From G965247775 sp965247775 (lineage in GTDB: Bacteria; Chloroflexota; Dehalococcoidia; Bin125), in assembly GCA_965247775.1 (NCBI GenBank), contig OZ252031.1, forward strand, positions 2,046,001-2,110,000: a DNA stretch of 64,000 nt. Direction: 5' to 3'. How positions within the stretch are numbered: position 1 is the first letter of the stretch; every line of letters starts with the position of its first letter. The notes beneath the pieces were generated by a model. The model saw only the letters and a list, made by a program, of their open reading frames with translations. It was not told the DNA's origin and ran no database searches. This document shows, piece after piece, positions 38,380 through 44,981 of the stretch. The translations under genes were made by a program, and so were the position numbers.

Positions 38380-38847
38380 TCAGATCGTAAAGCTCGGCTT
38401 CTCGCCCAGCTTCGGCGTCGGCGCCCTCTCGAATGCGCCCTCGCCCAGCCGCACGAACATCTCGGTCGCCACGGCGACCGACCGGTAGAGCGGTCAAAAC
38501 TCCTGATAGGCGCGCACCAGGTCGCGCGCGGTCTCCTCGTCCACACCGTCCAACTTGAAGGTCATCTCCACCTTCTGGAAGTAGCTCGAGTTGGCCTTCT
38601 CGCGGAACCCCTCGATCGTCGCTTCGGCCTGAGAGAGGGGCGTCCCCCGCTCGTGCGCCACGTGCTCGATCAGCCCCACGGCGCAGGCGCTGACGCCCGC
38701 CAGGAAGGTCTCGGCCGGCGTCTGCGCCTCATTGATCCAGGGCTCGTCGACGACGAAGTGGTGGCCCCGCACCGCCGCGATCGACCGGCCCCGGACGCCG
38801 CTGCTGTACGAGCGCACGCTGTTGATAATCTTCTCGTCGTCGGGCAT
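38380..38847 (-). CDS. OsmC-family protein, predicted selenoprotein (TGA at codon 118)
   Basis: Peroxide-reducing OsmC/Ohr-like protein. Conventional reading stops at TGA (38494-38496) after 117 residues, just where the family has its second redox cysteine, normally in a CP motif. Past the TGA the same frame continues for 37 codons (PLYRSVAVATEMFVRLGEG onward), restoring the family's conserved C-terminal region and a full length of 155. The first redox cysteine is kept (AGVSACAVGLIEH). A SECIS-like hairpin follows at the right distance. The ATG is chosen because GGGGAG precedes it; a longer frame begins at 38916. OsmC-like selenoproteins are known elsewhere. The alternative, a nonsense mutation, would not explain the hairpin. 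Confidence 0.75.
38462..38481 (-). promoter_or_regulatory. SECIS-like hairpin after the OsmC-family TGA
   Basis: An 8-bp perfect stem (TCGGTCGC / GCGACCGA) closes a CGTG loop that begins 20 nt after the TGA. Bacterial SECIS elements have a short stem with a G/U in the apical loop about 16-37 nt from the UGA, so distance, stem and loop all fit. Confidence 0.65.
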
Positions 38848-38938
38848 GGTTGGCTCCCCTCGTCGGATCCCGTCGCTGCGGTCCTCAGGATGCGCCCTCA
38901 GCGGGGCTGAGCGCAATGGCTGGGCAACGACGACATGG

Positions 38939-39463
38939 TCAGCGCAGGGGGCGCAGCCCCTGGGCCTCGCGCTGGGCCTGCACCGCCCGCCGCAGACGGG
39001 GCTCGGCCAGCAGCAGCCGCGAGAGCGCTCCCGTGCTCAGACCCAGGCGCGCGGCCGTCTCCGAGACCGAACCTTCCAAGGCCAGAAAGAGGTCCAGGAG
39101 CGCCTGCACACCGCGCCAATAGTCGCGATGCCTGGACCCAATGCGGGGACGGGCCGCCGGCAGGATCGCCAGGAGTTCCGGCGGTGGCGCATAGGTCTCC
39201 AGCGCCACCGGCCGCCGCACCTCCAGCGCGATCGCCCGCCGCAGCCGCGCCAGCGCCATCTCGCGGTTCTGTCCCTGCGAGCGCCGCTCCGACGCTCGAG
39301 CCGTAACGCCCGTGGGCTCGTGCCTGAGTCGCACGGCCGTGTCGCGCCGGTTGCGATGCTGACCGCCGGGTCCGGAGACGCGCAGCGTCTCCAAGCGGCA
39401 CTGCCGCCGCAGCGCCTCGTCCGAAAGAGCGAGATAGTCCTCGGCGCCGGCCGCATCGGGCAT
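38939..39463 (-). CDS. release-factor-like GGQ protein (RF-1 domain)
   Basis: 174-residue protein containing the peptidyl-tRNA hydrolysis loop: SGPGGQHRNRR with G33-G34-Q35. The context after it (TAVRLRHEPTGVTARASERRSQGQNREMA) matches the RF-1 domain family. No codon-recognition domain is present, so it resembles rescue factors such as ArfB. The C-terminal part has a helix-turn-helix-like stretch (SVSETAARLGLSTGALSRLL), unusual for ArfB. It probably frees stalled ribosomes; this is inferred. Confidence 0.85.
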   Translation of the reverse strand: MPDAAGAEDYLALSDEALRRQCRLETLRVSGPGGQHRNRRDTAVRLRHEPTGVTARASERRSQGQNREMALARLRRAIALEVRRPVALETYAPPPELLAILPAARPRIGSRHRDYWRGVQALLDLFLALEGSVSETAARLGLSTGALSRLLLAEPRLRRAVQAQREAQGLRPLR

Positions 39464-39568
39464 GGGGCCATCATCGCCGAAGCGCCTGGCCCAGGGCGAG
39501 CGCGCACGAAGCGGGACGGCTGTGGCACACTCGGGCGACGAATTGCGCCGATCGCCGGGAGGAGCACC

Positions 39569-39967
39569 ATGGAACGCCAGAACGTCTCCGCCGTCAGCCC
39601 CTACGAGCCGCTCTTCGGCTATTCGCGCGCGGTGCGTGCCGGCGACCACGTCTTCGTGGCGGGCAGCGCCTCCATCGGCCCCGACGACGAGACCCTGGCC
39701 GTGGGCGACCCGGAGGGCCAAGCCCGGCGCGCCTTCGAGGTGATCCGCGGCGCCCTGGAGCAGGCCGGCGCCTCGATGGAGGACGTGGTATTGACGCGCA
39801 TCTTTCTGACCGACCTGGCCAACACGGAGATCGTGGGACGCGTGCACAACGAGTACTTCCACGACATCAAGCCCGTCACCAGCGCGGTCCAGGTCGCGGC
39901 GCTGCTGCGGCCGGAGTGGCTGGTGGAGATCGAGGCGCACGCGGTCGTCGGCGCGCGGGCCTCGTAG
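39569..39967 (+). CDS. Rid-family protein, paralog 1
   Basis: 132-residue YjgF/YER057c/UK114-fold protein. The fold pattern is clear (RAGDHVFVAGSASIG, VVLTRIFLTDLANTE, WLVEIEAHAVV). The arginine that RidA uses for imine hydrolysis is replaced: the equivalent segment reads KPVTSAVQV instead of PARS.V. It is therefore probably not a classical RidA deaminase. GGGAGGAG precedes the start. Followed by a paralog 24 nt downstream. Confidence 0.88.
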   Translation: MERQNVSAVSPYEPLFGYSRAVRAGDHVFVAGSASIGPDDETLAVGDPEGQARRAFEVIRGALEQAGASMEDVVLTRIFLTDLANTEIVGRVHNEYFHDIKPVTSAVQVAALLRPEWLVEIEAHAVVGARAS

Positions 39968-39991
39968 GCCGGCGCCGGGAGAAAGGCAGGC

Positions 39992-40381
39992 ATGATGGCG
40001 ACGCAGAAGGTTTCGGGCGTGAGTCCCTACGAACCGATCTACGGCTACTCGCGGGCCGTGCGGGTCGGCAACCGGATCTTCATGGCCGGCACGGCGGCCG
40101 TCGGCGACGACGGCGCCACCGTCGGCATCGGCGACGCCGCGGCGCAGATGCGGCGCTGCCTGGACATCGCCGAGCAGTCCCTCGGCGCGCTCGGCGCCTC
40201 CCTGGACGACGTCGTGCGCACGCGCCTCTTCATCACCGACGTGGCCAACGCCGACGCCATCGGCCGCGTCCACGGCGAGGTCTTCGGCGAAACCCGCCCC
40301 GCCTCCACGATGGTCACGGCCGGCATGCTCAACCCGGAGTGGCTGCTTGAGCTGGAGATCGACGCGGTCGTCCCGGAGTAG
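39992..40381 (+). CDS. Rid-family protein, paralog 2
   Basis: 129 residues, sharing VSPYEP..GYSRAVR at its start with the preceding gene, so the two arose by tandem duplication. The RidA catalytic arginine is again missing: the segment reads RPASTMVTAGML. Heteromeric assembly of the two paralogs as a trimer is possible but unproven. AGAAAGG precedes the start. Confidence 0.88.
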   Translation: MMATQKVSGVSPYEPIYGYSRAVRVGNRIFMAGTAAVGDDGATVGIGDAAAQMRRCLDIAEQSLGALGASLDDVVRTRLFITDVANADAIGRVHGEVFGETRPASTMVTAGMLNPEWLLELEIDAVVPE

Positions 40382-40383
40382 CG

Positions 40384-40395
40384 CCCCCCCCCCCC
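40384..40395. repeat. 12-base poly-C tract
   Basis: Uninterrupted run of 12 C just after the second Rid gene stop. It is intergenic, so slippage here would not shift a reading frame. Confidence 0.95.
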
Positions 40396-40422
40396 GGCGC
40401 CAACGGCGCGATACTGGCGGGG

Positions 40423-40716
40423 ATGCCACGCCGCCTTTCGCCGCGCTCTCGCCGCGGGCGTGAGGCGGTCGCTTACGAGATCGCCCTGAGCGAACGCTTC
40501 AACGTCGATTTCGCCGCCCAGCTTTCCCGATCGGGGGCGCGCCACCGGCACGCCGCGCCTAACGGAACAAGTCCATCTCGGGCGGCCGGATCAGGGCTGA
40601 GTGGTCCTGCTCCTCGACCGGCACGTCGAGCCCCCGCACGACCGCCACCGGCACCCGGTCCAGCTTGTTCATCACCGGCTCCGCGGCCGCCGCCAGCTCG
40701 TCCGCCAGCGCCATGA
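40423..40716 (+). CDS. doubtful small ORF opposite the end of cofE
   Basis: 97-residue frame whose first 35 residues look protein-like (VAYEIALSERFNVDFAAQLS) but whose remainder is a Pro/Ala/Arg-rich shadow of cofE. It starts exactly 7 nt after GATACT, the same spacing seen at better-supported genes in the window. It may be a truncated gene start or chance. No family recognised. Confidence 0.25.
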   Translation: MPRRLSPRSRRGREAVAYEIALSERFNVDFAAQLSRSGARHRHAAPNGTSPSRAAGSGLSGPAPRPARRAPARPPPAPGPACSSPAPRPPPARPPAP

Positions 40717-41323
40717 CAGTGACCTGCAGGTCGTAGCCCTCGGCGTCCTGCTGCCCGACGTACGACCGCAGGGGGTTCATGCCGCTCACGCCGATCGCGA
40801 CGTTCGTCAGTCCGTCGCGCCAGGGGCGGCCGAAAGTGTCCGTCACGATCGTCCCCACGTCGGGCTGGCCCCGCGACACCAGCCCCCGGCGCAAGGCCCG
40901 GGCGGAGGCGCTGGCGTCGACGGGCAGCAGCGCCACAGCCGCCCCACCGCCGACGTTCGACTGATCCACGCCGGCATTGGCGCAGATCCAGCCGTGCCGC
41001 GTCTCGGCAATGATCACGCCCCGCTCCATCCGCACGATGCGCTTCGTCTCCCGCAGCACCAGCTCCACCGCCCGCGCATCCTTGTCCCACTGCGCCGCCC
41101 ACTCCCGCGCGCGCGCGCTGGCCTCCACCTGGTCCAGGGGAATCACGCGCCCCTCCGCCTTGCTCACGATCTTCTGCGTCACCAGCAGCACGTCGCCGTC
41201 GAGCAACGGGGTCTCCTGGGCACGGAGCCCGCCATCGATCACGGCGGCGAGGTCGTCGCCGGAGCGGACCTCCGGCAAACCGCGCACCGGAAAGACCTGG
41301 TAGCCGCCGGCCGGCTCGGTCAC
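40559..41323 (-). CDS. cofE: coenzyme F420-0:L-glutamate ligase CofE
   Basis: Adds glutamate residues to F420-0 using GTP. The 254-residue protein has the family blocks VFPVRGLPEVRSGDDLA, LLVTQKIVSKAEGR, CANAGVDQSN and TDTFGRPWRDGLTNVAIGVSG. The cell therefore makes or finishes F420. Its start overlaps the npdG stop by 4 nt, so the two are coupled. Confidence 0.94.
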   Translation of the reverse strand: MTEPAGGYQVFPVRGLPEVRSGDDLAAVIDGGLRAQETPLLDGDVLLVTQKIVSKAEGRVIPLDQVEASARAREWAAQWDKDARAVELVLRETKRIVRMERGVIIAETRHGWICANAGVDQSNVGGGAAVALLPVDASASARALRRGLVSRGQPDVGTIVTDTFGRPWRDGLTNVAIGVSGMNPLRSYVGQQDAEGYDLQVTVMALADELAAAAEPVMNKLDRVPVAVVRGLDVPVEEQDHSALIRPPEMDLFR

Positions 41324-41988
41324 TCGGGCAACCCCACCATCCGCACGGCGGCCTGCGTCTTGTAACGACGGTTGATCCCCAGAAGCAACGCCGTGATGTC
41401 CTCGACGAACCGGGACATGGCCAAGGGCCCCGCGTCCACCGCGCGCAGGTCCGGGACGCGGCCCGCCAGGTCCATGACGGCCGCCTTCGCCTCGGCGTCG
41501 TCACCGCTAACGAGCACGTCTCCCGCGAGGGGCTGGGCGAGTTTTTGCAGCTTGCGGGCGCTGAGATTGTGGAAGGCCCCCACGACGCGGGCCTCGGGCA
41601 GCAGCGCCTGCGCCTGCTGCGTGGCGCTGCCCTCCGGCACCGCCTCCACCCCCGGCGCACCCCCCTCGAAGACCAGCGGCACCACGGCGTCGACCACGAT
41701 CTTCCCCCCGATGACCTCGCGCAGACCGGCCAGCGTCGCGGCGTGGCCCTCGTAGGGCACCACCACGATCAGCGTCTCGCCGAAGCCCGCGACCTCCGCG
41801 TTCACCGTGCCGGCCACATCCGCCTTCCCCCCGGCGGCCTTCACGGCCGCGCGGACGGTCGCCGCTGCCTCCGCCGCCCGCTCGGGGCGGCGCGAGCCGA
41901 TCCGCACCGATTCGCCCGCCAGCGCTAGGCGCATGGCCAGGCCCAGACCCTCCGGTCCGGTGCCCCCGATCAGGCCGATGCTGGACAT
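41320..41988 (-). CDS. npdG: F420H2:NADP+ oxidoreductase NpdG
   Basis: Moves hydride between F420 and NADP. The NADP-binding N-terminus IGLIGGTGPEGLGLAMRLA with SRRPERA downstream is typical, as is VVGAFHNLSARKL in the second half. The ATG is chosen by the GGGGAGG upstream; 222 residues. Together with cofE, and with an LLM-type oxidoreductase at 58452, it indicates active F420 metabolism. Confidence 0.93.
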   Translation of the reverse strand: MSSIGLIGGTGPEGLGLAMRLALAGESVRIGSRRPERAAEAAATVRAAVKAAGGKADVAGTVNAEVAGFGETLIVVVPYEGHAATLAGLREVIGGKIVVDAVVPLVFEGGAPGVEAVPEGSATQQAQALLPEARVVGAFHNLSARKLQKLAQPLAGDVLVSGDDAEAKAAVMDLAGRVPDLRAVDAGPLAMSRFVEDITALLLGINRRYKTQAAVRMVGLPE

Positions 41989-42121
41989 GCGCCCGCCTCC
42001 CCGCAAGCCGCACGCGGCCCGCCACAATTGCGGTCCCGTTCTGTCGCGTGGAAGAATACATGCCGGTCGCTGGGAAGGCGCATATTCTCAGCTCCCTGAT
42101 CCCGAACGCGAAGGACCCGCT

Positions 42122-42961
42122 GTGCCCCCGACGGCCGACCCCCACTCCCCTCACGGCCCCACACCCCCCCACGACGCAGCGGCGCCGGCCCTCACCCTGG
42201 GGAATATCCGGCTGCGCTACGGCGGTGTGGACGGCCTGCTCGCCCTCGACGGCGTCACGCTGCGGCTGGCCCGAGGCGAATTCGTCGCATTGGTGGGTCC
42301 CAGCGGCTGTGGCAAGACATCGCTGCTGCATGTCGCCGGCGGGCTCCTCTCGCCCAGCGACGGCGCGGTGCGGATCATGGGCGGTGCGCCGGAGATGGCC
42401 CTACGAGCCAAGCGCGTGGGCTTCGTGTTCCAAGAGCCGGCCCTGCTGCCCTGGCGCGACGTGAGCGCCAACGTCGCCCTGCCCCTTACGGTGAACCGGG
42501 CGGCGGGCGGCGCCGTCTCCGTGGAGGAGCTGCTGCGTCTCGTCGGCCTGGAGGCCTTCCACGATGCCCACCCGCACCAGCTCAGCGGCGGCATGCAGCA
42601 GCGCGTGGCCCTGGCCCGCGCCCTCGTCTTCGACCCCGACCTGCTGCTGATGGACGAACCGTTCGCGGCCCTGGACGAGATCACCCGAGAAATGATGCGC
42701 TATGAGCTGCTGCGCATCTGGGCCGCAGCCGAGTCCCGCGGCGGCGAACGCAAGACGGTGCTCTTCGTCACCCACTCCGTGGCCGAGGCGGTGGCCCTGG
42801 CCGACCGCGTGCTGGTCATGTCGGCGCTGCCGGGGCGGCTGCGGGCGGTCATCGAGATCGATCTGCCGCGCCCGCGGCGGATCGAGCACGAGCGCTCCTC
42901 CGCCTTCCTCGACGCCGTCGATCGCATCCGCGCCCTGCTCCGCGACGATCCCCGCGCATGA
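42122..42961 (+). CDS. ABC transporter ATP-binding protein (NitT/TauT type)
   Basis: Energises import of a small organic or inorganic solute. Walker A GPSGCGKTS (59-67), Q-loop FQEPALLPWRDV, signature LSGGMQQRVALARAL and Walker B LLMDEPFAALDE are all intact; the FQEPALLPWRDV sequence is typical of the nitrate/taurine/thiamine-precursor group. A GTG start with GAAGGA upstream gives 279 residues. It overlaps the permease gene by 4 nt and is divergent from npdG. Confidence 0.92.
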   Translation: MPPTADPHSPHGPTPPHDAAAPALTLGNIRLRYGGVDGLLALDGVTLRLARGEFVALVGPSGCGKTSLLHVAGGLLSPSDGAVRIMGGAPEMALRAKRVGFVFQEPALLPWRDVSANVALPLTVNRAAGGAVSVEELLRLVGLEAFHDAHPHQLSGGMQQRVALARALVFDPDLLLMDEPFAALDEITREMMRYELLRIWAAAESRGGERKTVLFVTHSVAEAVALADRVLVMSALPGRLRAVIEIDLPRPRRIEHERSSAFLDAVDRIRALLRDDPRA

Positions 42962-43821
42962 GCGAGCACGCCCATCCCCACCCCGCCGCCCCGCGCCGTC
43001 CGCCCCTGCGGCTGGACTGGAGCCGCTGGACGCGAGCGGCGCTGCCCTACATCCTGCTGCCGCTGATCGCGGCGCTGGTCGCGGCCACGGTCTGGGAGCT
43101 GTGGGTGTGGCTGGGCGACATCAGCAAGTTCGTGCTGCCGCCGCCTTCGGCAGTGGCGGAGGCGCTCTTCTCCGACTTCGGCTTCTTCGCCCGCGAGGGG
43201 CTGCGCACTTTCGGCGTCGCCGCGAGCGGTCTCGCCCTCGGCACGAGCGCGGCGCTGCTGCTGGCCATCACCATGGCCCACTCCCGCACGCTGGAGCGCG
43301 CGCTGCTCCCCATCGCCATCGCGGTGAAGGTGACCCCCATCGTCGCGTTGGCGCCGTTGTTCGTGATCTGGTTCGGCTTCGGCTGGGAGCCCAAGGTGGC
43401 GATCGCGGCGCTGATCACCTACTTCCCGGTGCTGATCAACGGCATCGCCGGCTTCCGCGACGTCGATCCCGCGGCGCTCGACTTCCTCCGCTCGCTGCAC
43501 GCCTCGCCGCGCGAGATCTTCCTCCGCTTGCGCTGGCCCTCGGCCCTGCCCTACCTCTTCGCAGCCCTCAAGATCTCGGCCACGCTGAGCCTGATCGGGG
43601 CGGTCGTGGCGGAGTTCTTCTCGGCGGGGCAGGGGGGACTGGGCTCGGTCATCGATGAGGAAAACCGCCTGCTGCGACTGGACCGACTCTTCGCGGCCGT
43701 GGTGGTGCTGGCCGCCATCGGCGTGCTCATGAACCTCAGCCTGGCCCTCGCGGATCACCGGCTGCTGTCCTGGCATCGTTCCACACGGACGGCCGAGTCC
43801 CCAACCCCCTCGCCGTCGTAG
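42958..43821 (+). CDS. ABC transporter permease (NitT/TauT type)
   Basis: 287-residue inner-membrane permease with about six helices (first: ALPYILLPLIAALVAATVWEL). The cytoplasmic coupling loop that docks on the ATPase is visible as DFLRSLHASPREIFLRLRWPSALPY. Coupled to the ATPase gene. A substrate-binding lipoprotein of the matching NMT1 class is encoded 1.1 kb downstream. Confidence 0.92.
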   Translation: MSEHAHPHPAAPRRPPLRLDWSRWTRAALPYILLPLIAALVAATVWELWVWLGDISKFVLPPPSAVAEALFSDFGFFAREGLRTFGVAASGLALGTSAALLLAITMAHSRTLERALLPIAIAVKVTPIVALAPLFVIWFGFGWEPKVAIAALITYFPVLINGIAGFRDVDPAALDFLRSLHASPREIFLRLRWPSALPYLFAALKISATLSLIGAVVAEFFSAGQGGLGSVIDEENRLLRLDRLFAAVVVLAAIGVLMNLSLALADHRLLSWHRSTRTAESPTPSPS

Positions 43822-43868
43822 GATGAAGAGGGCGTCCGGTCGCGCCGGGCCCCTGATGGAGAAGCAGC

Positions 43869-44207
43869 ATGTCGACTGAACCGGCCAGCCCGGCAGGGAC
43901 CGATGGCAGCAGCGCTGACGAGATGAACGCCGAGGGCCGGCTGCCCTCCAAGATCAGCCGGCGCGAGATCGCCCGGGTCGTGATCAAGATCACCGGCGTC
44001 GCCGACCTGCTGGAGATCGAGGGCGACGACGTGGACCTGGGTACCGACCTCAAGGTGCGCTACAAGCACCGCCTCGTAGCCGAGTTCCGCCGCGACGCGG
44101 TCGACGGCTGGTGGTACAAATCGTTCGTGCTCAACGACTCCGCCCCCTTCGGCGGAGAGGGCGCGGCGGCCGACGTCGGCGACATCGCCCCCGGGACGAG
44201 CGCCTAG
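43869..44207 (+). CDS. hypothetical protein
   Basis: 112 residues, no family recognised. After a low-complexity leader the core reads KISRREIARVVIKITGVADLLEIEGDDVDLGTDLKVRYKHR in pieces that suggest a small alpha/beta domain, then WWYKSFVLND. No membrane segment or signal peptide. It lies between the permease and the HxlR regulator and may belong to the transporter operon. Confidence 0.65.
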   Translation: MSTEPASPAGTDGSSADEMNAEGRLPSKISRREIARVVIKITGVADLLEIEGDDVDLGTDLKVRYKHRLVAEFRRDAVDGWWYKSFVLNDSAPFGGEGAAADVGDIAPGTSA

Positions 44208-44208
44208 C

Positions 44209-44640
44209 TCAGCCCTCGACGATGCGAAGCCGCGAACGGGGCGTGGCGCGGTCGCAGGTGGGACAGCGGTAGACCAGCGCCACCTCGTGCCCGCAGTCCA
44301 GGTCGATCAGGCTGAGGTCGTGCTGCGCGGCCTCACCCCAGATGAGCAGCGCGCCCACCGCCGGGCCCAGACCGTGCCCCCGCCGCGTCAGCAGGTACTC
44401 GTCGCGCGGCGGCGAGTCCGAGTAGCGCCGCCGCTCAGCAATTCCGTGTGCCTCCAGCCGCCGCAAGCGGTCGCTGAGGATGTTGGACGCGATCCCCACG
44501 ACGGACTCGCGAAGCTCGCTGAAGCGCGTGTGGCCGCGCAGCAGATCCCGCACCACCAGCAGCGTCCAGCGATCCCCCACGACGTCCAACGCCGCGCCCA
44601 ACGGGTCGCGTACGGGGGCCTCCGGCATGTGGTCGCTCAC
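44209..44640 (-). CDS. HxlR-family transcriptional regulator
   Basis: 143-residue winged-helix regulator. The family signature DVVGDRWTLLVVRDLLRGHTRFSELRE is followed by NILSDRLRRLEAHGI. The C-terminal extension has a CPTC pair plus C-G-H (CGHEVALVYRCPTC), possibly a zinc or redox site. A GTG start is used; an ATG at 44628 is an alternative. Two palindromes (44658-44682 and 44911-44933) lie in the 341-nt gap to the divergent binding-protein gene, so autoregulation and control of that gene are likely. Confidence 0.9.
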   Translation of the reverse strand: MSDHMPEAPVRDPLGAALDVVGDRWTLLVVRDLLRGHTRFSELRESVVGIASNILSDRLRRLEAHGIAERRRYSDSPPRDEYLLTRRGHGLGPAVGALLIWGEAAQHDLSLIDLDCGHEVALVYRCPTCDRATPRSRLRIVEG

Positions 44641-44657
44641 TCCATCACCCGCACGGT

Positions 44658-44682
44658 GGTCGGTTGCATCCTACTACCGACC
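44658..44682. promoter_or_regulatory. palindromic operator site 1 near the HxlR gene
   Basis: Arms GGTCGGT / ACCGACC with an 11-nt spacer, 18 nt from the HxlR start codon. It shares GGTCGGTTGCATCC exactly with site 2. Probably the autoregulatory operator. Confidence 0.6.
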
Positions 44683-44909
44683 GGCCGCGCGGCGATCCAG
44701 TCGCACATCCTGCGCGGGCCTGCCGGGGCGACGGCTGATCGCGGTTTGGAGGCGGCTGCGGAGTACGGCGCACACCTCCACCCTTGATCGATTGCTCGCG
44801 GACGAGCGAGAGCCCAGCGCCTCGGGCTCGTCCGTCCCCTCCATCCCCGGCCGATCGGCGCGAAGACACCTTCGATATCGCCGCTCGCTCCCACCCCTCG
44901 CCGGCGTAC

Positions 44910-44933
44910 GGTCGGTTGCATCCGACAACCGAC
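44910..44933. promoter_or_regulatory. palindromic operator site 2 upstream of the binding-protein gene
   Basis: Arms GTCGGTTG / CAACCGAC with a 7-nt spacer, about 50 nt before the substrate-binding protein ATG. Begins with the same 14 nt, GGTCGGTTGCATCC, as site 1. Between the two sites I see no gene; a frame open from 44784 there has no protein-like features. Confidence 0.6.
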
Positions 44934-44981
44934 TGCGAGCGGCGGCTTCGCTACGGTCCCCGCCGGTTGGGAGTCCTCCCC

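Noticed and set aside
44784..44981. N-terminal extension of the binding protein from the upstream open frame
   Set aside because: The extension would run through the palindromic operator and precede a proper lipoprotein signal peptide at 44982.
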